Shown here one piece after another: positions 1 through 12,000 of a DNA stretch of 25,042 nucleotides (its first letter is position 1; every line of letters starts with the position of its first letter). Location: positions 3,353,521-3,378,562 of the forward strand of contig FN649737.1 of assembly GCA_000310025.1 (NCBI GenBank). The letters are read 5' to 3'. Source of the DNA: Ectocarpus siliculosus (lineage: Eukaryota; Sar; Phaeophyceae; Ectocarpales; Ectocarpaceae). The translations under genes and the position numbers were made by a program. The notes under the pieces were generated by a model, which saw only the letters and a program-made list of their open reading frames with translations, was not told where the DNA came from and ran no database searches.

Positions 1-3000
1 GACGGGGTTGGGTCAAGCGGAGGTTCTGCAGTGACCGGAGGGGCGGGTCCCGGTGCATCAACGGGCGGAGGTGTTGGACCCAGCGTGGGAGCTACGACTG
101 GCGACGGGGTCGGATCAAGCACAGGCTCTGTCGTGACGGGAGACAGGGGTCCCGGTGTCCCTTCGATAGATGTCGGACCCGGAGGCGGTGCTATGACAGG
201 CGACGGGGTTGGGTCGAGCAAAGGTTCTGTCGTCAGCGGAAGTACAGGTTCCGTTGTGTCTACGAGGAGAGATGGTGGACCAGGTGATCGTAAGGCCACC
301 TGCGAAGGGGTTGGGTCAAGCGATGGTACTGCCGTCACTGGGGGTACAGGGCCGGGTGTCTCTACGATATATGCTGGATCGGAAGTCAGTGCTGTCACGG
401 GCAAAAGGGTTGGGTCCACAGATGGTTCTGCCGTCAGCGGAAGTACAGGTCCCGGTGTGTCTATGGGAAGAGATGTTGGACCACGTGATGGTACGACCAC
501 CTGCGAAGGGGTTGGGTCAAGCGATGGTTTTGCCGTAACTGGAGATACAGTTCCTGGTATCTCTACGATGGATGTTGAACCCGGAGTCGGTGCTATGACA
601 GGCGACGGGGTTGGGTCGAGAGATGGTTCTGGCGTCGGCGGAAGTACATGCCCCGGTGTCTCTATCACGAATGTTGGACCAGGTGTTGGTACGACCACGG
701 GCAAAAGGGTTGGGTCAGGCGATGGTTCTGCCATCACTGCAGAGACTGGTGCTGGTGTTTCAATGGGAGGAGACGTCGAACCAGGAGAGGGTGCTATGAA
801 AGGCGACGGTGTTGGGTCGAGAAATGGTTCTGCCGTCAGCGGAAGTACCGGCCCCGGTGTCTCTATCACGAATGTTGGACCAGGTGTTGGTACGACCACC
901 TGCGAACGGGTTGGGTCAAGAGATGGTTCTGCCGTCACAGGAGGTACAGGTCCTGGTGTCTCTACGATAGATGGTGGACCAGGTGTTGGTGACACAACCT
1001 GCGAAGCGGTTGGGTCAAGCGATGGTTTTGCTGTGACGGGAGCCATAGGTACCGGTGTCTCTACCGGAGGAGTTGTTGGGTCAGTCGTCGGTCCTACGAC
1101 AGGCGACGGGGATTCAACCGATGGTTCAGCTGTGACCGAAGGTGCAGTCTCCGGTTTCTCTACGGGTAATGTTGGATAAGAAGTCGGAGCTACGGCGGGC
1201 GACGGGGTTGGATCAAGCAATGGTTGTGCTGTCGCTGGAGAGATAAATCCAGGTGTCTCCGAGGGAGATGTGGGATCTGAAGTCGGTTCTACCGAAGAAA
1301 ACAAGGTGGGGTCAAGCGATGGTTCTGCGGTCACTGGGAGGACGGGTCTTGGCGTCTCCGCGACAGACGTCGGATACAGAGTGGGTGTTATGACTGGCGA
1401 CGGCGTTGGGTCAACCAATGGTTCCGCCGTGACGGGAACAATGGGGCCGAGTGTTCCTCCGATAGATGTTGGATCAAGTGTCTGTGCTATGACAGGCGAC
1501 CGAGTCGGTGTTAGGACAGGTGAAGGGGTTGTGTTAGGCGATGGTTCTGCTGTGACCGTGGGCACAGGCTCTGGTGTCTCTACGAGAAACGTTGCGTCAG
1601 AAGTCGGAGCTACGGCTGGCGACGGGGTCGGGTTAACCGATGGTTCGGCCGTTATTGGACGGACCGGGTACAGCGTCTCTACGAGAGATGTTGGATCAGA
1701 TGTGGGTACGATTACCTGCTCAAAGGTTGGGTCAAGCGATGGTTCTGCCGTGACTGGGGGGACGGGCTCTTGAGTCTCTACCGTTAATGTTGGATCAGAA
1801 GTCGTTGCAATGACAGGCGACGGGATTGGGCCGAGAGATGGTTCTGCCGTCAGCGGAAGTTCAGGTCCCGGTGGTTGTACGATTGACACTGGACCAGGTG
1901 TTGGTGACACCATCTGCGAAAGGGTTGGGTCAGGCGATGGTTCTTCCGCTACTGGGGTGACAGGTTCCCGTGCTACGAGGAAAACTGTAGGATCTGGAGT
2001 CGGTGCAACAACGGGCGATGGGGTCGCGTCAAGCGATGGTTCTGTCGTCACCTGAGTCACGGGTCCCGATGTTTGCACAAAAGCTGTAGAAAAAGGAGTA
2101 GGTGCTACGACGATCGACGGGGTGGGGTTGAGGGATGGTTCTGGAGTGACCAGAGGAATCGGCCCTGCCATCTCTACAGGAAATGCTGGAAGAGCAGTCG
2201 GTGCTGCGACGGGCGATGGGGTTGCGTCAAGGGATGGCTCTGTCGTGACCTGAGCGACGGGTCCTGGTGTTTCGAAGAACGTATCCGACGTCGGTGCTAC
2301 AACGAGCGACGGGGTTGGTTCGAGGGACAGTTCTGCGGTGACTGCAAGAATAGGTCCGGATGTCGTCAAGGGAGGGTAAGTTGGATTTCGAGTCCGTCCT
2401 ATCACCGGCGAAAGGGATGACACAGCGGATGGTTCTGCCGTCCCAGTAAGGATGGGTCCCGGCGTTTCTGGGATAGAATTTGGACCCGGAGTCGATGCTA
2501 CGACCGACGACGGCAAGGTATCAAACGATGGTTCTGCTGTCACGGGAGGGACGGGTGCAGGCGTCTCTGCGATGGATGTTGGATTCAGAGTAGATGCTAC
2601 GACGGGCGACGGTTTTGGTGTCATGGCAGCAATAGGTCCTCGCGTCTCTATGACAGACGTTGGACCAGGAGTCGGTGCTAGGACAGGAGACGTGGTTGGG
2701 TCAAGCGATGGTTCCGCCATCACAGCACGGACGGGTCCTGGCGTCCCTACGATAAGCGTTGGACCAATAGTCGGTGCTACGACGGGCGACGCTGTCAGGC
2801 CAAGCGATGGTTCTGCTGTGACGGAAGGCACAGGTCCAGGTGTCTCTACAACAGACGTTGGATCAGGAGTGGGTGCTACGACCAGCGGTAGGGTTGGATC
2901 AAGCGATGGTTCTGCTGTGACGGGAGGCACAGGTCCCGGTGTCTCTACGAAAGATGTGGGATCAGGCGTTGGGACGACCACCCGTGGAGCGGTCGCGACC
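1..3000 (-). repeat. 99-bp coding tandem repeat, about 31 copies
   Basis: The landmark gatggttctg (plus strand; AEPS on the minus strand) recurs at 421, 523 (variant), 622, 721, 823 (variant), 922, 1021 (variant), 1120, 1219, 1318 and onward, at steps of 99 bp with occasional 102 bp. Steps are always multiples of 3. Copies are moderately diverged, so the array is older than the mini-exon array to its right. Confidence 0.9.
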
Positions 3001-3068
3001 GGTGATGGTTCTACTGTAGGAGGCGCAGGAGGGGTGGCTATAGGGGTAGGTACATTTGTCTCTTGCGT
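1..3068 (-). CDS. Large repeat exon of the P/T-rich protein (partial)
   Basis: Read on the minus strand in the frame whose triplets begin at multiples of 3, there is no stop codon from position 3146 to the left edge (about 1,047 codons). The plus-strand frames over the same DNA are broken several times (for example near 1179, 1773 and 2055). The proposed exon begins at 3068, after a CAG acceptor, at phase 0. The translation is a diverged 33-residue repeat of the form APTPDPTSVVETPGPVP then PVTAEPSLDPTPSPVV. It contains few aromatic residues and essentially no cysteine. Drift between copies is mostly substitution with in-frame spacing, as expected of a frame under coding constraint. The exon continues past the window, so its C-terminus is unknown. 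Confidence 0.8.
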
Positions 3069-6000
3069 CTGGATTACAGGCGCCGGAGTAACGACGACGG
3101 GTTGAGGGGTTTCCAGCAGAACAGGAGCAAGGGTTGTACCCCGTTAAGGTAGAGAGAGTGAGCGAGGGTTCGGGTTCAGTGAAGCACTAGCAAGGTTTGT
3201 TCTGGCTTCTAGCTTTCAGCTGACTCCTACCGGCGAAGAGTGGCGGGTTTGGTCGATGAGGAGGACCTCAAGGCTGTTGAAATCACAGATAGATCTTTAC
3301 CAGCTTTTGGGTAGCGGGCGCCTGGGACACAATTTCCTCGCGTTGTTTCGAAGTGCAGGGGCGTTGTCGGTTTGACAGTCTTTTGCAGGGAGATTTTTTG
3401 TTTACTCCTCCATGTGCTGTTGCGACTGCTGGGTGCATGCATATGTGTGGCGCAGGAGGGCTCATAGGAAACCCCTGTGCGTTGATGTTTTCGTTCCCAT
3501 CTGAGACATAAAATCCGTTGGCCATACCAGACACAAGACACATGTTCAAGCAAAGCAGGATCCACGATGGCCACCATCAAAACATGAATGAAACTCACCG
3601 GTGTTGGAGTATCGACAGGTTCCGGCTGTTTTTGAAAGTAGAGCGCGTGTCACGTAGGAGGTTCACGTCGAACCGCGAAAGGCGCACGGAGAAACACACA
3701 ACATGAGAGCATGAGACGGGGCGAGGGTCAACACCATGCAGTCCGAGCGTTCCTCTCCTGCAATTCCTCCACCCTTCAAGAAAAACAATACCAGGTCACA
3801 AGCCAGCACTCTTCACGTGGGCCCGCGCGACACACAACAGCGGCAGCTGTAGATTCAATTCACCTCCGCACACACACACCGGGACGACCACTTGGTACAT
3901 GTTTCGATTCTCCCCAAATCCAAGCAATTATGCCAGCACGCTAACGCAGGTAGGGCGTATCTCACCGTCGGTACAGGCGGCGCCTCGACGGGCGCGAGGG
4001 TAGGTATCACAGGCTCGGCGGTCTCGGCGACCGGCTCCGCGGTCACCGGGGCAGGAGTTTCTGGTACCACTGGAGTGGCCTGTTGGCCAAACAAACACAT
4101 TGACAAGCGTATCACAGTTTGCACGCGCGTTCAAGAAACGTCGACTTCGGTCGAGGCTCGATATCGGTCGAGGCTTAATATCTGACGTCGTCCAGCATAG
4201 GACATCGTGTCGAATCAACTGTTGGATCCCTGGCCGAGGCGTGTTTATCAGTCGATTTTTCATCTTCATCGCCAAAATCTGACTGTTTGCTACTCGATCG
4301 GGGGCGTTAGCTGTATCGACGGGTGGACACCCGTTGGTTAGTCGTGAAGGGTCTCTCGCATCTCCGGGCTAATCCTCGATTTCTAGGCCATGCTCGGAGT
4401 TCTTTCAACATACCGGCGCTGGGGTGGGGTCGACCACAGGCTCCGCAGTCACTGGAGCAGGCGTTTCAGGTACCACAGGTGCGACCTAGACGGTTTGCGA
4501 GGAAGGTTGTGGACGGGCAGTAGCTTTGACGAAGGAGAACGTGTGTGTGCTTGTCTACCATAGGTCCCTCAGCTCGTGGTTTGAAAAATAACTACGCAAA
4601 AACAATTGAAAAATATGCCCAGACTCCTCGCCACATGGCGGCGCTGGGGAGGGGTCGACCACAGGCTCCGCTGTCACTGGAGCAGGCGTTTCAGCTACCG
4701 CAGGTTCGACCTGAATGAGGACGCAGTGCAGCTTTTTGTCTTGGAAGCAAGAGCTCAAAATATGTTTGTCATGTACGTATGCCTTCGACAAAAAATCCGA
4801 ATGCATACTTTGACGTACACGTATGGGGGAAAGCCTGAACCGGAGTGCCTGCAGGGGTGCACTGCTACCCTTTCTCATATCTCCACTTTTTTTTTGGTCT
4901 CGTGAAGGTTTGGTTTGGGGTCATACGGATAAATTACGCTATGTAGGATCAGAAAAGCGTAAGAAAATCGGAGGTCACGACTCAAAAATGTCAGGTGAAA
5001 ACGTCCAAAGCATGGCTTCATCCTAGGCAAAAAATCTGGCGTCTAGATTTCACTTCTTATACTAAATCCTACGCAATAGACCCCTCCTCTTCCTCTCGAC
5101 TTTGACTTCAGCGAGGTTTGCAGGGCATCCCGGTCTACACTTGCAGAACACCTACCAACGGTTCTTTGACAACATCACCAACAAATCATGCTCTGCGTGG
5201 CTTGCCACATACCGGTGCTGGGGTGGGGTCGACCGCAGTCACCGGGACAGGCGTTGGATCTACAACCGGCGCGACCTGAAACATTTCGAAGAGGATAGTG
5301 TATATCGACGGCACTTCCAACAATCGTGATCGGACGGATGCGCATAATACTTCGATGTATATACCACATGTTTACGAAACCTCTGGACACCTAACCGCTC
5401 ACCGGTGCTGGGGTGGGGTCCACCACAGTCACCGGAGCAAGCGTTGGAGGATCTACCAACGGTGTTACCTGAACGATTGCGAGGACGGTAGTGGATGTTT
5501 CATGTCTTTGGACCATCGAGAACGTGTGTGTCATGTCGACAGCGCTTCCAACAATCGTGATTGGACGGATTTTTCTACCAAGCCTCAGACAACTAACCGC
5601 TTACCGGTGCTGGCGTGGGGTCGACCACAGTCACCGGAGCAAGCGTTGGAGGATCTACCAACGGTGTTACCTGAACGATTGCGAGGACGGTAGTGGATGT
5701 TTCATGTCTTTGGACCAACGAGAACGTGTGTGTCATGTCGACAGCGCTTCCAACAATCGTGACCGGACGGATTTTTCCACCAAGCCCAAGACAACTAACC
5801 GCTTACCGGTGCTGGGGTGGGGTCGACCACAGTCACCGGAGCAGGCGTTGGAGGATCTACCAACGGTGTCACCTGAACGGTTGCGAGGACGGTAGTGGAT
5901 GTGTCGTTTCTTTGGACCAACGAGAACGTGTGTGTCATGTCGACGGCACTTCCAACAATCGTGATAGGATGGATGCACATAATACTTCGATGTATGTACC

Positions 6001-9000
6001 ACATGTTTACGAAACCTCTAGACAACTAACCGCTTACCGGCGCTGGCGTGGGGTCGACCACAGTCACCGGAGCAGGCGTTGGAGGATCTACCAACGGTGT
6101 CACCTGAACGGTTGCGAGGACGATAGTGGATGTTTCATGTCGTTACAAAAGCCGAATGAGAACGTATGTGTCATGTCGACAATACTTCAACTAATCGTGA
6201 TCGGACGGACAAACTTCGAAACCCCATTTGTTAAGCAGCCTCTAGACAACTAACCGCTTACCGGCGCTGGCGTGGGGTCGACCACAGTCACCGGAGCAGG
6301 CGTTGGAGGATCTACCAACGGTGTCACCTGAACGGTTGCGAGGACGGTAGTGGATGTTTCATGTCGTTAAAAAAGGCGAAGGAGAACGTGTGTGTCATGT
6401 CGACAATACTTTCAACAATCATGATCGGACGGATTTTTCCACCAAGCCCAAGACAACCAACCGCTTACCGGTGCTGGGGTGGGGTCGACCACAGTCACCG
6501 GAGCAGGCGTTGGAGGATCTACCAACGGTGTCACCTGAACGGTTGCGAGGGCGGTAGTGGATGTTTCATGTCTTTGGACCAACGAGAACGTGTGTGTCAT
6601 GTCGACGGCACTTCCAACAATCGTGATCGGACGGATTTTTCTGCCAAGCCTCAGACAACCAACCGCTTACCGGTGCTGGGGTGGGGTCGACCACAGTCAC
6701 CGGAGCAGGCGTTGGAGGATCTACCAACGGTGTCACCTGAACGGTTGCGAGGACGGTAGTGGATGTTTCATGTCGTTACAAAAGCCGAATGAGAACGTAT
6801 GTGTCATGTCGACAATACTTCAACTAATCGTGATCGGACGGACAAACTTCGAAACCCCATTTGTTAAGCAGCCTCTAGACAACTAACCGCTTACCGGCGC
6901 TGGCGTGGGGTCGACCACAGTCACCGGAGCAGGCGTTGGAGGATCTACCAACGGTGTCACCTGAACGATTGCGAGGGCGGTAGTGGATGTTTCATGTCTT
7001 TGGACCAACGAGAACGTGTGTGTCATGTCGACGGCACTTCCAACAATCGTGATCGGACGGATATACTTCGAAACCTCAATTGTTGAGCAACATTCAGACA
7101 ACTAACCGCTTACCGGCGCTGGCGTGGGGTCGACCACAGTCACCGGAGCAGGCGTTGGAGGATCTACCAACGGTGTCACCTGAACGGTTGCGAGGACGGT
7201 AGTGGATGTTTCATGTCGTTACAAAAGCCGAATGAGAACGTATGTGTCATGTCGACAATACTTCAACTGATCGTGATCGGACGGACAAACTTCGAAACCC
7301 CATTTGTTAAGCAGCCTCTAGAAAACTAACCGCTTACCGGCGCTGGCGTGGGGTCGACCACAGTCACCGGAGCAGGCGTTGGAGGATCTACCAACGGTGT
7401 CACCTGAACGGTTGCGAGGGCGGTAGTGGATGTTTCATGTCTTTGGACCAACGAGAACGTGTGTGTCATGTCGACGGCACTTCCAACAATCGTGATCGGA
7501 CGGATATACTTCGAAACCTCAATTGTTGAGCAACATTCAGACAACTAACCGCTTACCGGCGCTGGCGTGGGGTCGACCACAGTCACCGGAGCAGGCGTTG
7601 GAGGATCTACCAACGGTGTCACCTGAACGGTTGCCAGGACGGTAGTGGATGTTTCATGTCGTTACAAAAGCCGAATGAGAACGTATGTGTCATGTCGACA
7701 ATACTTCAACTAATCGTGATCGGACGGACAAACTTCGAAACCCCATTTGTTAAGCAGCCTCTAGACAACTAACCGCTTACCGGCGCTGGCGTGGGGTCGA
7801 CCACAGTCACCGGAGCAGGCGTTGGAGGATCTACCAACGGTGTCACCTGAACGATTGCGAGGGCGGTAGTGGATGTTTCATGTCGTTAAAAAAGACGAAG
7901 GAGAACGTGTGTGTCATGTCGACGGCACTTCCAACAATCATGATCGGACGGATTTTTCCACCAAGCCCAAGACAACCAACCGCTCACCGGCGCTGGCGTG
8001 GGGTCGACCACAGTCACCGGAGCAGGCGTTGGAGGATCTACCAACGGTGTTACCTGAACGATTGCGAGGGCGGTAGTGGATGTTTTGTCTTTGGGCCAAG
8101 GAGAACGTGGTGTGTCATGTCGACGGCAGTTCTAACAATCGTGATCGGACGGACGCACATAATGCTTCGAAATATATATTCATGCTTAAGCAACCTCCAG
8201 ACAACTAACCGCTTACCGGCGCTGGCGTGGGGTCGACCACAGTCACCGGAGCAGGCGTTGGAGGATCTACCAACGGTGTCACCTGAACGGTTGCGAGGAC
8301 GGTAGTGGATGTCTTTTTATGTCTTTTGAGAACACAGGCGTGACGTGTAGAGTACAAAATAGGAAATCCCTGAGCTCACATGCACAATTTGATGCGCACA
8401 CACATGGGCCTACCGACGGCTCATTTGACGAAAATTCAGCAAGGGATGAGCAATGCTGTACACGAGTAGCTCGCCGCTTACCGGTGCTGGGGTGGGGTCG
8501 ACCACAGTCACCGGAGCAGGCGTTGGAGGATCTACCAACGGTGTCACCTGAACGGTTGCGAGGACGGTAGTGGATGTTTTGTCTTTGGGCCAAGGAGAAC
8601 GTGGTGTGTCATGTCGACGGCACTTCTAACAATCGTGATCGGACGGACGCACATAATGCTTCGAAATATATATTCATGCTTAAGCAACCTCCAGACAACT
8701 AACCACTTACCGGCGCTGGCGTGGGGTCGACCACAGTCACCGGAGCAGGCGTTGGATCTTCACCAGGTGTCACCTGGATAGTTACGGGGACGAGGCGGAA
8801 ACTCAACATCATGGGACGACACACCTACAACAGGGAGCCCAATAGAGCCTCGTTCGACCAATACATGTGACTGCCCACAACCAAAATTGAAGTAGAAAGA
8901 CGAACCCTCTCCGAGACCCCGCTTCGTACCGGTGCTGGGGTGGGGTCAACCGCAGTCACGGGAGCGGGCGTTGGATCTGGGTCGGGTGTCGCCTGGACAC

Positions 9001-12000
9001 ATGCAGACGCGGGGACGGTAGTGGACGCTCAATATCGTGGGACGAGGGAGAGAGTTTCAAAAACCTACAACCTGCGAGCGTCGTTCAACCACTACACGTG
9101 GCCTGTCTACACCCACAATACAACAGGAGAAAATGAAATCTCTCTGGAGATTTCTGCCACTTACCGGTGCTGGGGTGGGGTCGACCGCCGTCACAGGAGC
9201 GGGCGTTGGATCTGGATCAGGAGTCACCTGGACGGATGCAGATGCGGGGACGGTAGTGGACGCTCAGCATCATTGTACGAGGTATTCCGTGAATCACGCA
9301 TCTAAATGGAATTCCCTGAGAGCGTCGTTTAACCAATGCAAGTGGCTTCCACACCCAAAATACAACAGGAAAAATTGAAATCTCTTGAGATCCTGCTACT
9401 TACCGGTGCTGGGGTGGCGTCGACCGCAGTCACGGGAGCTGGCGTTGGATCTGGATCAGGTTCCACCTGGACAGATGCGAGGACGGTAGTGGACGCTCAA
9501 CGTCACGGGACAAAGGACATCCAGCGCATCACGATTCTACAACATTTCCTCGAGAAAGCCGTTCGACCAATAAAGACGGCCTACCGACACCCAACATGGA
9601 AAAGAACATAAAGACCCCGCCACTTACCGGTGTAGTTGTCGCCGGGGTCACAGGAGCGGGCGTTGGGTCTGGGCCAGGCAGGGTCTGGACGGTTGCGACG
9701 ACGGTTGTGGACAACAGGAATTTTGGAGTGTGCAGACAAACGTGGTGATGGCATCAGACGAAAAAGAAACGTAGCGACACGGAAGGTCCCCGTGGAGCTC
9801 TTGATTTCACGCAAAGGACCTACGATGTCATGAACCATGCAAGTGCAGTGCCAAAGCGCAACAATCCCCTTGCACAGCAGTCACCGCTCACCGGTGCTGG
9901 AGTGTCGGGAACGGGCGTTGGATCAACATCAGGCGTTACCTGGACGGTTGCAAGTATGGGGTCCGACGAGGGATGCGAGTGGTGCACAATCATTAGTTTC
10001 AGTCGTCAAGGAACACTCTGGGCAGCTACACACTTCGGACAAGGCACGCTAGATCACTCGCAATAGTGAATGCTCAAAATGGACGGGACTGGGCACAAAG
10101 GGCGCACGCCGTCGAGGACTACGGTCTGGCTTCATGTTTCTATGCACAATGATGGCGAGCAGCCCTATCCCGCCCCAATTGTGATGCCCCATCACCTCTA
10201 GCGAACAATCGCCTTACTCCACGCAAGCGGTCACCACCTACATTCACGGACGATACTTGCTTAAGGTGAGGTGCCGATGCGTCCACAAGGAAAACAAATG
10301 CAAGTTCCAACGGCTGTATTCGACGGGCAACTCTGTATATGCAACCAATATTCCGAGCTGCCTGAAAGACTCAACGCTCCTTCCGGCAGGAACACGGCGA
10401 ACTGCACGAACAAAAAAAACAAAAGGTTCCTAACTGCCGGGCTAGGTATGATCTACGGCGAAACATACCGGAGCGGGAGTCTCGGGAGTCGGCTCAGGAG
10501 TCGGCTCAGGGGGCTCCGCAACTGGCAGCAGCGTTGGAATCACCGGCGCCGGCGTCTTTTTGGCGGGGGCGGGGGGCGGGGGGGGGTAGACGGACAGAAC
10601 GAGGCAAGAGAGCGATGTGTCGAATATAAGACAGCGTTCTTGGTGCCTTCCTGGTTGTGCTGGCAGCTACAGGCAGTTACAAGGACCAGCACCACAATGC
10701 GTATACCCGATCACGGGCGGAGAGGGACAACTACACTCCCCAACCGAAGTCTCTCAAAATCAAACCCAAGCTAACGGCACCAACCAACATGTCGGGTAGT
10801 TCCCGATAGCGCCGCGAAACTGCTGTGTGCCTGGCCTGGTTTCTGCATCGCTAGGTATCACGATCGTCCATGACGGGGGCGGCAGGGTGCTTTTTGCCCA
10901 AAAGCAATGCACGCGCATGACCGGAAGCAGCTGAGCAACAAAACAAACTAGTAGGGGTTTCCTGTTTATGCCCGCCTACAAAAGGTCGGTGTAAAGTCGC
11001 TTGGCACGGATGGAGTATTCAAATTGTCTCATGCTCTGAAAAAGGCAGGGTGCCCTGTACAAGGCCGGTGTTTTCCACCGTGGCAAACGGCGGCCTTAAA
11101 CAGGGACCTCTCCTCTGAAACGGCCACCCACCCTAAACACGGACAGATACCGCTACTCGACGAAGATCGCCAAATGCGCAAGGCTGGCACGTGCGCAGGG
11201 CCATTAAGGGGAGAAATGGAACCACCGCCCACGCCCATCACAAAACAAACTGACCGTGTTCTTGCACCTTTGAGGACAAGATATGAACACACAGCACGCT
11301 TCGAAGGCGATTCGGCCCCGGACAGGGAGCAGCTTCGCCACGCCCGTTGCTACTGTTGGGTGGAGGTATACCCGCTGCGGCGTGCCGCGCTCTTGAAAAA
11401 ACTGTTGCTCCCTAATACACGAGCACCACGAGGCTAACTTCTTTTGTACTGCTGTTCTGAAAAAAGTAAGGCAACAACTTCATGTCTGGCTATGCACGGA
11501 AAACTTTCTCCGCGTTGTCCTGCGTGCCAACTGGATGAAGCGCTTCAGGCGGGTGACGGAAGAAGATACCCTTACCCCTGTAGCTTCGCCAATAAGGCTT
11601 TCCCTAGGGCCTGGTAGGCATACGTGACTGAAATAAATGGAGTACCTAAAAGATAGAGAAGGCATGTACGATCTGGGGTTGCGGGGCCCGTTTAAAACCT
11701 CGGCCCCAATAGTTCAACAGGTGTGCATCGACTAAATCAAGCTCACGAAGGGACTGGGTTGGTATGCTGTAAATCAAATCCTTCTCGGGTACACAAATGC
11801 AAATGAAGGCATACACCGTCGGAACTCTTAAAGGTACAAGGCTCGAGCTCTTGAGAAACCCGAGGGTGCAAGTTGCAACCCAAAACCAAAAAAGGGGCAA
11901 ACGTATTGGGCCCGGACAGAGAACAATCAAACTCGCTCGGAAACAGGTGTGCTTCAATATTTGACACACGAAAAATGCATCGAAGAATCCGGTCCCAGCC

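Noticed and set aside
31-1179. Plus-strand 382-codon ORF rich in Gly/Ser/Val, and similar ones at 1270-1773, 1810-2055 and 2452-3105
   Set aside because: They are interrupted four times, while the minus-strand frame over the same DNA has no stop for 3.1 kb and matches the mini-exon protein. The plus frames stay open only because the 99-bp unit repeats.
3231-3266. Possible further 36-bp exon on the minus strand with donor GTAGGAGTC
   Set aside because: The codons (VLLIDQTRHSSP) do not fit the repeat composition, and the better acceptor nearby gives the wrong phase.
5298-8305. Plus-strand ORFs rich in Cys/Arg/Trp crossing the array (for example 5693-6253 and 6361-6759)
   Set aside because: They are antisense readings of repeated exon-intron units; they start and stop at arbitrary points, while splice signals on the minus strand recur at every unit.
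5403-8547. CRISPR-like array of regular repeats and spacers
   Set aside because: Spacers are repeated rather than unique, units exceed 200 bp, repeats have splice signals and coding sense, and the DNA is eukaryotic.
11024-11437. 137-codon plus-strand ORF
   Set aside because: No motif, no exon partner and no repeat conservation; it lies in a presumed intron on the opposite strand.
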